From Flavobacterium sp. MC2016-06 (GTDB lineage: Bacteria > Bacteroidota > Bacteroidia > Flavobacteriales > Flavobacteriaceae), in assembly GCF_009711165.2 (NCBI RefSeq), contig NZ_WMID02000005.1, positions 62,001 to 126,000 on the forward strand: a stretch of 64,000 nucleotides of DNA, read 5' to 3'. Each line of letters begins with the position of its first letter. Position 1 is the first letter of the stretch. Of the stretch, positions 48,194 to 57,336 are shown one piece after another. A program made the position numbers and the translations under genes. The notes under the pieces were generated by a model. That model was not told the origin of the DNA, made no database searches, and saw only the letters and a list, made by a program, of their open reading frames with translations.

Positions 48194-50974
48194 GTGAAAT
48201 TTTTTAAAAATATATTATTAGCATTTAGTTTCTTAGTAACTTTCATTTCAAATGGACAAGTTTCGGCTGTACATTTGACTTGCGAAATGACTGAAAATCC
48301 ATTGGCTGTTATTCAGAATCAGCCAAGATTAAGCTGGCAATTGGTTTCAAATAAATTAAATGTTTCGCAAACTGCTTTTCAAATTTTAGTTTCATCTTCG
48401 GAAGAAAAATTAAAGAAAAATGAAGCCGATATTTGGGACAGCAAAAAAGTGGTTTCAAATAAAAATCTTCAAATTACTTTTAGTGGAAATTCATTAAAAA
48501 GTGAAACAAAATACTTCTGGAAAGTTAAAATCTGGGATCAGGATAATAAAGAATCAAAATGGAGTAAAATAGCTTCCTTTAGAATTGCACCTTCAGAATC
48601 AGATTTAAATCCAATTTGGATTGGTGCTATTACAAAAGCCGATAGTCATTTGCCAGAAGGCAGAAATTACCACGCAGCAACATTTAAAAAAGAGAAAAAA
48701 GAAGCTATAATTAATGCTTCCGATTCTTTGTCGAGAAGAAGTATTATGCTTCGTAAACCTTTTGAGGTAAAAAAAGAAATCAAAGAAGCCGTTGTTTACA
48801 TTTCGGGTTTAGGTCATTATGAATTAACGATTAACGGCAAGAAAATTGGCAACAGCGAATTTGCTCCTTTATGGACAGATTACGATAAAACGGTCAATTA
48901 TAATACATACGAACTGACTGCAAATGAATTGCAAAACGGTGAAAATGTTATTGGCGTTTTGTTAGGAAACGGAATGTACAATATGCTTGCCGAAAGATAT
49001 GCCAAGTTTTTTGTGAGCTTTGGTCCGCCGACTTTATTTTTTAAAATGAAAGTGGTTTACAAAGACGGTTCAGAGGAAATTATAAAATCAGATGCAAGCT
49101 GGAAATACAGCAAAAGTCCAATAACTTTCAACAGTATTTTTGGAGGCGAAGATTACAATGCCAATTTAGAACAAAAAGGCTGGAACAGTAAAGGTTTTAA
49201 TGATGCAGACTGGAAAAAAGTTGTGGTTCAAGAAGCACCCAAAGGAGGTTTAAAAGCGCAGACAGCGCCACCAATTACGATTCAGAAAAAGTATGACGTA
49301 AAAGAAGTTAAACAGCCAAAACCAGAGCTTTATGTTTTTAATATGGGGCAGAATCTTTCGGGTTTCCCAACCCTAAAAGTTAAAGGAAAAAAAGGACAAA
49401 CCGTTCGTGTTTGGGTTGGTGAAGGATTAAATGACGACGGAACTGTAGGGCAGGGAAGATCTGGAAAACCCTATTATTACGATTATACTTTAAAAGGCGA
49501 AGAAGTAGAAGAATGGACACCAAAATTCTCTTATTATGGTTTTCAATACATTCAAATCGAAAACATTAATTATAAGGAAACCAAGAACGTTAATCTTCCT
49601 ACAATTGTAGCATTACAATCAAATTTCATTTATAATTCAGCAGGAGAAGCAGGAAGTTTTAAGTCTTCAAATGAGATTTTTAATAAAGCGCACGAATTGA
49701 TTAATAACTCGATAAAAAGTAATTTCCAAAGCGTTTTTACCGATTGTCCGCAGCGCGAAAAATTAGGCTGGCTGGAAGAAGTTCACTTAAATGGGCCGGG
49801 ATTAATGTTTAATTATAATTTAGAAAGTTATATCCCTGCCATCATGCAGAACATTTCAGATTCGCAAAGAGAAAATGGTTTAATTCCGACTATTGTGCCT
49901 GAATATGTTGTTTTTGGAGGTGATTTCACCGATTCTCCGGAATGGGGCGTTACCGGTGTGATTCTGCCTTGGATGTATTATGAATATTATGGAGACGCTT
50001 CCTTAATAGAAAAATATTATCCTGTGATGAAAGGTTACGTTGATTACTTAACAACAAAATCAAAAAGTCATATTGTGTCCTACGGATTAGGCGATTGGTA
50101 CGATTACGGAACACACGCAGCAGGATATTCTAAAAATAGTCCGATTGCACTTTCGGCAACTTCTCATTATTTTTATGGTGCAAGTTTGGTAGCAAAAGCA
50201 GCTAAATTATTAAACAAAAAAGAAGATATCGAGAAGTACGAAACGTTGACTTCGGACATTAAAAAAGCGTTCAACGATGAATTTTTCAACAAAGAAACCA
50301 AACAATACGGAACAAGCAGCCAGTTTAGTAATGCCGTTCCTGTTTTTATGGACATTGTAGAACCGCAATATAAAGCCGAAGTAATGCAGAATCTGCTGGC
50401 TGATATCAAAGCAAAAGGAGACAGATTAACTACAGGCGATGTTGGAAATCGTTATTTATTTCAAGCTTTGGCTCGAAATGGAGAAAACGAAACGATGTAC
50501 AAAATGAACAATCATTACGATGCGCCGGGTTATGGTTTTCAGATCAAATTTGGATTAACGACTTTAACAGAACAATGGGATCCGCGCAAAGGAAATTCTT
50601 GGAATCATTTTATGATGGGACAAATTGAAGAATGGTTTTATCAGAGTTTAGCAGGAATTGTTTCAGACGATGCCAATCCAGGATTCAAGCATTTCTTTAT
50701 TCAGCCGGAAGTTGTGGGCGATATGACTTTTGTAAAAGCGTCTTATAACTCGATTTATGGAAAAATAGTTTCGTCTTGGGAGAAAAAAGATGGCAAATTA
50801 ATCTTGAAAGTGGAGATTCCAGCGAATACTTCTGCGACAATAAAATTACCGGTTTCGAAAAATTCAGAAATCAAAGTGAATAAAAAAGCTGCGAATTTAG
50901 GTTTTGATGAAAAAGATAAGAAACCAACATTAGAATTAGGATCAGGAATTTATACAATAGAAAGCAAAATATAG
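48194..50974 (+). CDS. Alpha-L-rhamnosidase, GH78 family (second)
   Basis: The 926-residue protein (GTG 48194; no suitable ATG) has a signal peptide (LLAFSFLVTFISNGQ) and the full Bac_rhamnosid layout: fibronectin-like domain (about 22-130, MTENPLAVIQNQPRLSWQL), N-terminal domain (GHYELTINGKKIGNSEFAPLWTDY region), the CBM67-type sandwich (LYVFNMGQNLSGFPTLKV) and the (alpha/alpha)6 barrel. The active-site block is TDCPQREKLGWLEEVH, where the terminal Gly-Asp of the family signature is replaced by Glu-Glu. GDWYDYG and TLTEQWDPRKGNSWNHFMMG are further barrel motifs. The GTG at 48173 lies in the preceding repeat. It is one of two GH78 genes in the right half. Confidence 0.92.
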   Translation: MKFFKNILLAFSFLVTFISNGQVSAVHLTCEMTENPLAVIQNQPRLSWQLVSNKLNVSQTAFQILVSSSEEKLKKNEADIWDSKKVVSNKNLQITFSGNSLKSETKYFWKVKIWDQDNKESKWSKIASFRIAPSESDLNPIWIGAITKADSHLPEGRNYHAATFKKEKKEAIINASDSLSRRSIMLRKPFEVKKEIKEAVVYISGLGHYELTINGKKIGNSEFAPLWTDYDKTVNYNTYELTANELQNGENVIGVLLGNGMYNMLAERYAKFFVSFGPPTLFFKMKVVYKDGSEEIIKSDASWKYSKSPITFNSIFGGEDYNANLEQKGWNSKGFNDADWKKVVVQEAPKGGLKAQTAPPITIQKKYDVKEVKQPKPELYVFNMGQNLSGFPTLKVKGKKGQTVRVWVGEGLNDDGTVGQGRSGKPYYYDYTLKGEEVEEWTPKFSYYGFQYIQIENINYKETKNVNLPTIVALQSNFIYNSAGEAGSFKSSNEIFNKAHELINNSIKSNFQSVFTDCPQREKLGWLEEVHLNGPGLMFNYNLESYIPAIMQNISDSQRENGLIPTIVPEYVVFGGDFTDSPEWGVTGVILPWMYYEYYGDASLIEKYYPVMKGYVDYLTTKSKSHIVSYGLGDWYDYGTHAAGYSKNSPIALSATSHYFYGASLVAKAAKLLNKKEDIEKYETLTSDIKKAFNDEFFNKETKQYGTSSQFSNAVPVFMDIVEPQYKAEVMQNLLADIKAKGDRLTTGDVGNRYLFQALARNGENETMYKMNNHYDAPGYGFQIKFGLTTLTEQWDPRKGNSWNHFMMGQIEEWFYQSLAGIVSDDANPGFKHFFIQPEVVGDMTFVKASYNSIYGKIVSSWEKKDGKLILKVEIPANTSATIKLPVSKNSEIKVNKKAANLGFDEKDKKPTLELGSGIYTIESKI

Positions 50975-50975
50975 A

Positions 50976-51101
50976 ACGCGGATTAAACGGATTCGCTAAA
51001 GCGAAGACGCGGATTGACACGGATTTTTTAATATAAAAAAGGAAAAGAAAAATCAGTTTTTATCCGCGTCTTTACGAAGTAAATCCGTGTCATCTGCGTA
51101 C
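50976..51101. repeat. Inverted repeat of GCGGATT/AATCCG units
   Basis: Left part (50976-51028; CGCGGATTAAACGGATTCG, GACGCGGATTGACACGGATT) and right part (51060-51101; ATCCGCGTCTTTACGAAG, AATCCGTGTCA) pair in pieces. It fills the spacer. Confidence 0.75.
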
Positions 51102-51114
51102 CAATCTCAACAAT

Positions 51115-52533
51115 ATGAAAAACATAAAATACGCAATCTTAGCCACAATTTGTGCATTGACATTTTCAAATGCACAAAGCACTTCTGATACTAATTTTAG
51201 AAAACCAGTTTCAGAAACGCTTAAGAAAATTGAAACTGTTTTTAGTGTTACGATAAACGACGACAGAGGTTTACTTAAAGGAAAAGAATTAGACTACGCC
51301 GATTGGAGAATTGAACCCGGAAATCTGGCCATTTCTTTGACCAATATTCTGGCTCCGTTTGAATTAATGTACTTCAAACAACCAGACGGAACCTACATTA
51401 TTAGAAAATATGAAAACCATAAAGTTTCAGTAGATAAAGGAAAAGAACGTTTGTTTTATCTAACGAATTTGTATTCCACTCAAGCCGATTGGGAAAAACG
51501 TAAAATGGAGTTAAAAGCTTGTATGATTACGTCATTTGGTTTAGACAAGGCTCCCCCCACGCCAAAATCTAAGCCACTTTTAACTCCAAAGAGAATTTAT
51601 AAAGATTACAGTATTGAAAATATTGGGTTAGAAATTCTGCCGGGAGTTTATGTAACAGGATCGATTTACAAACCATATCCTTTAAACAAAAAAGCGGCAG
51701 TAATTTTAACACCAGACGGTCATTTTGGCGACGGAAGATACAGAAGTGACGAACAATATCGTTGCGCAATATTGGCCAAAATGGGCGCTATTGTAGTAAG
51801 CTATGATTTATTTGCATGGGGAGAATCACTGCTTCAGTTCCCGGAACAAACGCACAGGAATAGTATTGCGTCAACAGTTCAGGTTTTAAGCGGTATCCGA
51901 TTATTAGATTATTTGGCAACCGTAAAAAATGCCGACATGTCGCGTGTTGGAGTTACGGGCGGTTCTGGCGGTGGTTCGCACACCATGTTTTTGGCTGCTT
52001 TAGACGATAGAATTACCGTTTCGGCTCCAGTTGTTATGGTTTCTTCTCATTTTTCGGGTGGATGTCCTTGTGAAAGCGGACGTGGGATTCATTTATGTGG
52101 TAATGGAACTAATAATGCCGAAATCTCGGCTATGATGGCTCCAAAACCACAATTAATTGTTTCTGATGGAAAAGATTGGACGCTTGCTGTTCCAGAATTA
52201 GAGTTTCCATTTATTCAGCGTACGTACGGACTTTACGGCAAGAAAGATTTAGTAGAAAATGCTCATTTTGCTAATGAAGGACACGATTACGGTGTTTCTA
52301 AAAGAATGGCAATGTATCCGTTTATGGCTAAATATTTAGGTTTGGATTTGAAGAAAGTGCAAAATGAAAAAGGCGAAATCGACGAATCGACCTGCGTAAT
52401 TGAACCAAAAGAAAAGATGTTTGTTTTTGGAGATCACGGCGAAAAATTACCGGCAAATGCTTTGAAAGACATTGACAAATTATATGAAATGTTTGGTGAG
52501 AAAAACAATAAAGTATACGAGGTTAAGAAGTAA
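51115..52533 (+). CDS. STN-like domain fused to an alpha/beta-hydrolase esterase (CE19-like)
   Basis: The 472-residue protein has a signal peptide (ATICALTFSNAQ), a domain at about 34-100 that reads like an STN domain (SETLKKIETVFSVTINDD, PGNLAISLTNILAPFELMYF, GTYIIRKYE), and an alpha/beta-hydrolase at about 150-430. The nucleophile is Ser284 in GVTGGSGGGSHTMFLAALDD, the catalytic His is probably His390 in NEGHDYGVSKRM; an acidic partner lies between. CCPCESGRG-like cysteines (SGGCPCESGRGIHLCG) may form disulfides. The enzyme resembles the RG-II pectin methylesterase family CE19 and the related acetyl xylan esterases; I rate CE19 as likely but not certain. The STN fusion is unusual for an esterase. 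Confidence 0.7.
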   Translation: MKNIKYAILATICALTFSNAQSTSDTNFRKPVSETLKKIETVFSVTINDDRGLLKGKELDYADWRIEPGNLAISLTNILAPFELMYFKQPDGTYIIRKYENHKVSVDKGKERLFYLTNLYSTQADWEKRKMELKACMITSFGLDKAPPTPKSKPLLTPKRIYKDYSIENIGLEILPGVYVTGSIYKPYPLNKKAAVILTPDGHFGDGRYRSDEQYRCAILAKMGAIVVSYDLFAWGESLLQFPEQTHRNSIASTVQVLSGIRLLDYLATVKNADMSRVGVTGGSGGGSHTMFLAALDDRITVSAPVVMVSSHFSGGCPCESGRGIHLCGNGTNNAEISAMMAPKPQLIVSDGKDWTLAVPELEFPFIQRTYGLYGKKDLVENAHFANEGHDYGVSKRMAMYPFMAKYLGLDLKKVQNEKGEIDESTCVIEPKEKMFVFGDHGEKLPANALKDIDKLYEMFGEKNNKVYEVKK

Positions 52534-52537
52534 AAAG

Positions 52538-52717
52538 TTTGCCACGAATTTCACGAATTTGCACTAATTTTTTTGCCACAGATTAAAAGGATTAGAATGA
52601 TTTTTTTTTTGAATTAATTTATTTAATAATTAATCTGTGTAAATCTTTTTAATCTGTGGCAAAAATTAAAAATTACAGCCAACTATATTCTTGATAATTA
52701 GTGCAATCCGTGGCAAG
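52538..52717. repeat. Nested inverted repeat, GCCACGAATT outer and GCCACAGATT inner
   Basis: Outer arms start TTTGCCACGAATTTCACGAA and return as GCAATCCGTGGCAA; inner arms start TTTTGCCACAGATTAAAAGG and return as TTTAATCTGTGGCAAAA. With the next element it fills the 52534-52910 gap, which contains no gene. Confidence 0.85.
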
Positions 52718-52752
52718 ATAATAAAGATATGAGGTTGAAAAAATAAAAAGGA

Positions 52753-52895
52753 TGCCACGAATTACACGAATTTACACTAATTTTTTTGCCACAGATTAAA
52801 GGATTATTTGGATTTCTTTTTTAAATAATCTGTGTAAATCTTTTTAATCTGTGGCAAAAAAAAATAATTCGTGTAAATTGGTGTAATTCGTGGCG
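52753..52895. repeat. Second nested copy of the same element
   Basis: Outer arms TGCCACGAATTACACGAATT and its inverted return ending CGTGGCGA, inner arms as in the copy before. The two copies are tandem, 35 bases apart. The right end supplies an in-frame GTG at 52890. Confidence 0.88.
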
Positions 52896-52910
52896 AAAAA
52901 AATAACACAT

Positions 52911-55376
52911 ATGAAGTTGAAAATTAAAATAACAGCGATTTGTTTCGGGATTTTTTCGTTTACTGCAACGGCTCAAACTAATGACGATTTAAAATTATGG
53001 TACGATAAACCTGCCTCAATCTGGAACGAAGCTCTGCCTTTGGGTAACGGACGTTTGGGCGCCATGGTTTTTGGCGATCCTGCTGTGGAACGTTTGCAGT
53101 TGAATGAAGAAACGATTTGGGCGGGTTCTCCAAACAGTAATGCACATTCTAAATCAATAAAAGCTTTACCAATTGTACGCCAATTAATTTTTGACGGCAA
53201 GTTTGATGAAGCTCAAGATTTGGCAACGCAGGATATTATGTCGCAGACGAATGACGGAATGCCGTATCAAACTTTCGGAAGTGTTTATATTTCTTTTCCC
53301 GGACATCAAAAATATACCAATTATTATAGAGATTTAAATATTGGCGATGCTACAGCAAAAGTAAAATACACTGTAAATGGCGTAGAATTTACGAGAGAAA
53401 TCATTACAGCATTTTCAGATCAGGTAATTGCGGTAAAACTTTCGGCAAGCAAACCGGGACAAATTACGTGTAATGTTTTTATGAACAGTCCGATTGATAA
53501 AACGGTAGCTTCGACAGAAGGAAATCAAATTATACTTTCGGGATTGGGAACCAATTTTGAGAATCAGAAAGGAAAAGTAAAATTTCAAGGAAGACTTACG
53601 GCTCAAAATAAAGGAGGAGAGATTAATGCCAGCAACGGCGTTTTAAGCATTGATAAAGCAGACGAAGTTACATTGTACATTTCGATTGCTACAAACTTTA
53701 AAAATTATCAAGATATAACAGGCGATGAAGTTGCCAAAAGCAAAGCCTATTTAGAACAAGCTTTACCTAAAAGCTTTGAAGAAATTAAAAAAGCACATGT
53801 TGCTTATTATCAAAAATTCTTCAATAGAGTTTCGTTCGATTTAGGTAAAAATGAGCAAGCAGCTAAACCAACAAACGAAAGAATTAATAATTTCTCGAAA
53901 CAATTTGATCCGCAATTGGCTTCATTGTATTTTCAATTCGGACGTTATCTTTTAATTTCATGTTCACAGCCAGGCGGACAGCCAGCGAATTTACAAGGAA
54001 TTTGGAACGATATGGTGACGCCGCCTTGGGACAGTAAATACACGACAAATATTAATGCCGAAATGAATTATTGGCCCGCAGAAGTAACCAATCTTTCAGA
54101 AATGCATGAGCCGTTTATTCAAATGGCAAAAGAATTGAGCGTAACAGGTGCAGAAACTGCAAAAATGATGTACAATGCCAGCGGATGGGTTTTGCATCAT
54201 AATACTGATATTTGGCGTGTAACGGCTCCCGTAGATTCGGCAGCTTCTGGAATGTGGCCAACAGGCGGTGCTTGGGTTTCTCAAGATTTATGGGAAAGAT
54301 ATTTGTATACGGGCGATAAAAAATATTTAGCAGAAATTTATCCAATAATGAAAGGCGCAGCGAGCTTTTTTTTAGACTTTATGATTATTGATCTTAATAC
54401 TGGGTATTTGGTTGTTGTTCCGTCGAGTTCTCCAGAAAATACACACGCAGGAGAAACAGGAAAAGCAACAATTGCATCAGGAACTACAATGGACAATCAA
54501 TTGGTTTTTGACTTGTTTACGCATGTAATCGAAGCTTCAAAATTGGTTTCTCCAGATGCTGATTTAACGAAAAGAATAAACGAAGCTTTGGGAAAAATGG
54601 CTCCAATGAAAGTTGGAAAATACAGCCAATTGCAAGAATGGCAAGAGGATTGGGATAATCCAGAAGACAAACACAGACATATTTCGCATTTGTATGGATT
54701 GTTTCCGAGTAATCAAATTTCGCCAATTAAAACTCCAGAATTATTTGAAGCGGCTAAAAATACTTTAAATTACAGAGGTGACGAATCTACAGGCTGGTCA
54801 ATGGGTTGGAAAGTATGCTGGTGGGCACGATTATTAGACGGAAATCATGCTTATAAATTATTACAAGACCAAATGCATTTGGTAACGGCGGAACAGAAAA
54901 AAGGCGGCGGAACGTACCCAAATATGTTAGACGCGCATCAGCCATTCCAAATTGATGGTAATTTTGGATGTACTGCTGGTATTGCCGAAATGCTGATGCA
55001 GAGCCAAGGTGATGCGATTCAATTATTGCCGGCTTTGCCAAGTGTTTGGAAAGACGGAAGCATAAAGGGTTTGGTTTCTAGAGGCGGTTTTGTAATTGAT
55101 ATGACTTGGAAAAATAATAAAGTTTCGACTTTAACGATTTATGCGAAACTAGACGGAAACTGCCGATTGAAAGTAGAGAATACATTGAACGCAGGAAAAG
55201 GAGTTTCGCTTAAAAAAGCAAAAGGTAAAAACACAAACTCATTGTTTTTTGATGTTGAAGTTAAGAAACCGATTATTTCGGATAAAGCCAATCTTAAAAA
55301 AGTACAATTGCCAGTTTACAATGTTTATGATGTAAATATGAAAGCAGGGCAGACGTATACTTTTTATGGGAATTAA
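52911..55376 (+). CDS. GH95-family alpha-L-fucosidase or alpha-L-galactosidase
   Basis: The 821-residue enzyme has a signal peptide ([11 protein letters not shown]), an N-terminal sandwich ([36 protein letters not shown]) and an (alpha/alpha)6 barrel. The catalytic set of GH95 is present: Asn380 and Asn382 in [12 protein letters not shown], Glu509 in [11 protein letters not shown] and Asp682 in [19 protein letters not shown] and [16 protein letters not shown] are also family blocks. GH95 removes alpha-1,2-linked L-fucose, and some plant-polysaccharide members remove L-galactose; RG-II carries both in chain A. ATG 52911 is preferred to GTG 52890 in the repeat. Note that the protein at 19837 is a distant relative with a different active-site region. 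Confidence 0.93.
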   Translation: MKLKIKITAICFGIFSFTATAQTNDDLKLWYDKPASIWNEALPLGNGRLGAMVFGDPAVERLQLNEETIWAGSPNSNAHSKSIKALPIVRQLIFDGKFDEAQDLATQDIMSQTNDGMPYQTFGSVYISFPGHQKYTNYYRDLNIGDATAKVKYTVNGVEFTREIITAFSDQVIAVKLSASKPGQITCNVFMNSPIDKTVASTEGNQIILSGLGTNFENQKGKVKFQGRLTAQNKGGEINASNGVLSIDKADEVTLYISIATNFKNYQDITGDEVAKSKAYLEQALPKSFEEIKKAHVAYYQKFFNRVSFDLGKNEQAAKPTNERINNFSKQFDPQLASLYFQFGRYLLISCSQPGGQPANLQGIWNDMVTPPWDSKYTTNINAEMNYWPAEVTNLSEMHEPFIQMAKELSVTGAETAKMMYNASGWVLHHNTDIWRVTAPVDSAASGMWPTGGAWVSQDLWERYLYTGDKKYLAEIYPIMKGAASFFLDFMIIDLNTGYLVVVPSSSPENTHAGETGKATIASGTTMDNQLVFDLFTHVIEASKLVSPDADLTKRINEALGKMAPMKVGKYSQLQEWQEDWDNPEDKHRHISHLYGLFPSNQISPIKTPELFEAAKNTLNYRGDESTGWSMGWKVCWWARLLDGNHAYKLLQDQMHLVTAEQKKGGGTYPNMLDAHQPFQIDGNFGCTAGIAEMLMQSQGDAIQLLPALPSVWKDGSIKGLVSRGGFVIDMTWKNNKVSTLTIYAKLDGNCRLKVENTLNAGKGVSLKKAKGKNTNSLFFDVEVKKPIISDKANLKKVQLPVYNVYDVNMKAGQTYTFYGN

Positions 55377-55401
55377 TAGATTTAACTATTATAGCGCCTA
55401 G

Positions 55402-55494
55402 TTTGTCATTCTGAGGAACGAAGAATCCTCGTAAGTAACTCCGCAATCTTTGTCGATCTTGCAACGAAGATTCTTCGTTCCTCAGAATGACAAA
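55402..55494. repeat. TTTGTCATTCTGAGGAACGA palindrome copy, perfect outer arms
   Basis: The first 26 bases and the last 26 bases are exact inverted copies. Both arms carry the TTCTGAGG variant where other copies have TTTCGAGG. Confidence 0.95.
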
Positions 55495-55523
55495 TTGGTG
55501 TAAAAAAAATAAAATTAATAAAG

Positions 55524-57089
55524 ATGTTACAACATTTCAAATACAAAATAATAGTCCTTACTCTTATAATTGCTTCATTAAGTAGTTGTAAATCGGGTGT
55601 GAATTCTTCCAAAGGAAGTAAAGGCGTTGTTTTAAAATCTAGTGATTATAAACATTACGTTGATTATTTCAACACAATGGAAGATGAAAATCTAAAATTT
55701 GCGATTCCGAATGACAGCGCTTGGGTTTGGATGAAAGCGAATATTCCGTTTTTTGAATGTCCGCAGCAAAACTTTGAAGAAATCTATTATTTCCGTTGGT
55801 GGAGCGCTCGAAAACACATCAAGAAAACACCACAGGGATTTGCGATTACAGAATTTTTGGTAGATCGTTCTTATGCTGATAAATACAATATGATTAGTTG
55901 TGCTTTAGGACATCATATTAATGAATTTAGATGGATTCATAATCCAGTTTATTTAGAACAGGATGTTCATTTATGGTTTAGAGGAAATGACGGAAAGGCG
56001 ATGAAAAAGCTTAGAACTTTTAGCAGTTGGACGGCAGATGCTTTGTACAATCGTTATTTGGTGAATAAAGACGATAAATTTTTATTGGATATGTATCCAG
56101 ATTTGGTTGCAGAATACAACGCTTGGGAAGGTGACAGAAAACGTAAAGATGGTTTGTTTTGGCAGTTTGATGTAAAGGACGGAATGGAAGAATCGTTGAG
56201 CGGTGCCAGAAAATTTAGAAATGCACGTCCGACGATTAACAGCTACATGTACGGAAATGCGGTGGCTTTGTCTAAAATTGCAAAATTGAAAGGGGATGCA
56301 AACGAGGAAAGTTATTTTACTGCAAAAGCGGATACACTTCAGAAATTAGTAGAAAGTAAATTATGGAATCCTAAAAGTGATTTTTTTGAAACTTTCACAG
56401 AAAAAGATACTTTGGCGCAGGTGAGAGAAGCAATCGGATTTATTCCGTGGTATTTTAATCTGCCTGAAAAAGGCAAAGGTTTTGAAAAAGCTTGGGAACA
56501 GGTAAAAGACGAAAAAGGATTTTCTGCTCCGTTTGGGTTGACAACAGCGGAGCGCAGAAGTCCGCGTTTTAGAACTCATGGATCGGGAACCTGCGAATGG
56601 GACGGCGCAATCTGGCCATTTGCTACTACGCAGACTTTGACGGCGATGGCAAATGTTTTGAATAATTACGATCAGAATGTTGTTGGTAAAACCGATTATT
56701 TCAAACAATTAGATTTGTATGTGCAGTCGCAATATTATAGAGGAAAGCCTTATCTTGGTGAATATTTAGACGAAACGACTGGTTATTGGTTAATGGGTGA
56801 TCGCGAAAGAAGCCGTTATTACAATCATTCGACTTTTAATGATTTAATGATTACAGGATTGGTTGGTTTACGCCCAAGAGCGGATGAAAAAATTGAAGTA
56901 AATCCGTTGATTCCACAGGAAAAATGGGATTGGTTTTGTTTGGATAATGTTTTGTATCACGGCAATATTATTACGATTCTTTGGGACAAAACTGGCGAAA
57001 AATATCATAAAGGAAAAGGTTTTAGAGTTTATAAAAATGGAAAAGAAATTGCGTTTTCTGAGAAGTTAGAGAAAGTAGTTTCTCAATAA
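55524..57089 (+). CDS. Lipoprotein glycosidase with (alpha/alpha)6 fold, MGH1-like
   Basis: A lipobox (IASLSSC, Cys22) marks this 521-residue protein as a lipoprotein. The rest is a helical barrel with EIYYFRWWSARKHI, ITEFLVDRSYADKYNMISCA, HHINEFRWI, GDRKRKDGLFWQFDVKDGMEES, YMYGNAVALSKIA, FRTHGSGTCEWDGAIWPFATTQT and a small C-terminal sandwich. WDGA and DGMEES blocks resemble the acid sites of the MGH1-like/GH63-related clan, and the overall look recalls the GH142-type domain seen in RG-II degradation (beta-L-arabinofuranosidase). I cannot decide between these. It lies between GH95 and GH78, which fits a side-chain exo-enzyme. Confidence 0.65.
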   Translation: MLQHFKYKIIVLTLIIASLSSCKSGVNSSKGSKGVVLKSSDYKHYVDYFNTMEDENLKFAIPNDSAWVWMKANIPFFECPQQNFEEIYYFRWWSARKHIKKTPQGFAITEFLVDRSYADKYNMISCALGHHINEFRWIHNPVYLEQDVHLWFRGNDGKAMKKLRTFSSWTADALYNRYLVNKDDKFLLDMYPDLVAEYNAWEGDRKRKDGLFWQFDVKDGMEESLSGARKFRNARPTINSYMYGNAVALSKIAKLKGDANEESYFTAKADTLQKLVESKLWNPKSDFFETFTEKDTLAQVREAIGFIPWYFNLPEKGKGFEKAWEQVKDEKGFSAPFGLTTAERRSPRFRTHGSGTCEWDGAIWPFATTQTLTAMANVLNNYDQNVVGKTDYFKQLDLYVQSQYYRGKPYLGEYLDETTGYWLMGDRERSRYYNHSTFNDLMITGLVGLRPRADEKIEVNPLIPQEKWDWFCLDNVLYHGNIITILWDKTGEKYHKGKGFRVYKNGKEIAFSEKLEKVVSQ

Positions 57090-57103
57090 ATAATAGATAA
57101 TTA

Positions 57104-57136
57104 GATCTGACAGGTTTTTAAAACCTGTCAGGTCTT
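57104..57136. repeat. 33-bp palindrome, copy of the one at 10868
   Basis: AGATCTGACAGGTTTT, one T, AAAACCTGTCAGGTCT; one base (T for C) breaks the perfect match of the 10868 copy. Confidence 0.95.
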
Positions 57137-57165
57137 AGTTTAGAAATAAAAAAGAATCGCCCAAT

Positions 57166-57272
57166 TTGTCATCCTGACGGAGGAAGGATTTTCGTTAGTA
57201 GTTCCACCAGGATTGACGATTTTGATTGTAGAGTTTCTAGTGAAGATCCTTCCTCCGTCAGGATGACAAGAT
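57166..57272. repeat. TTTGTCATCCTGACGGAGGA palindrome copy
   Basis: The outer arms pair almost perfectly over about 29 bases, both with the TCCTGACGGAGGAAGGAT variant. A single-arm TAAATCTGCGTGCAAC unit follows and reaches the next gene's in-frame GTG (57298). Confidence 0.93.
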
Positions 57273-57336
57273 TGAGAATGAAATCAGCTAAATCTGCGTG
57301 CAACAAAAAAATCCTGTAAAAGCATACAATATAATT

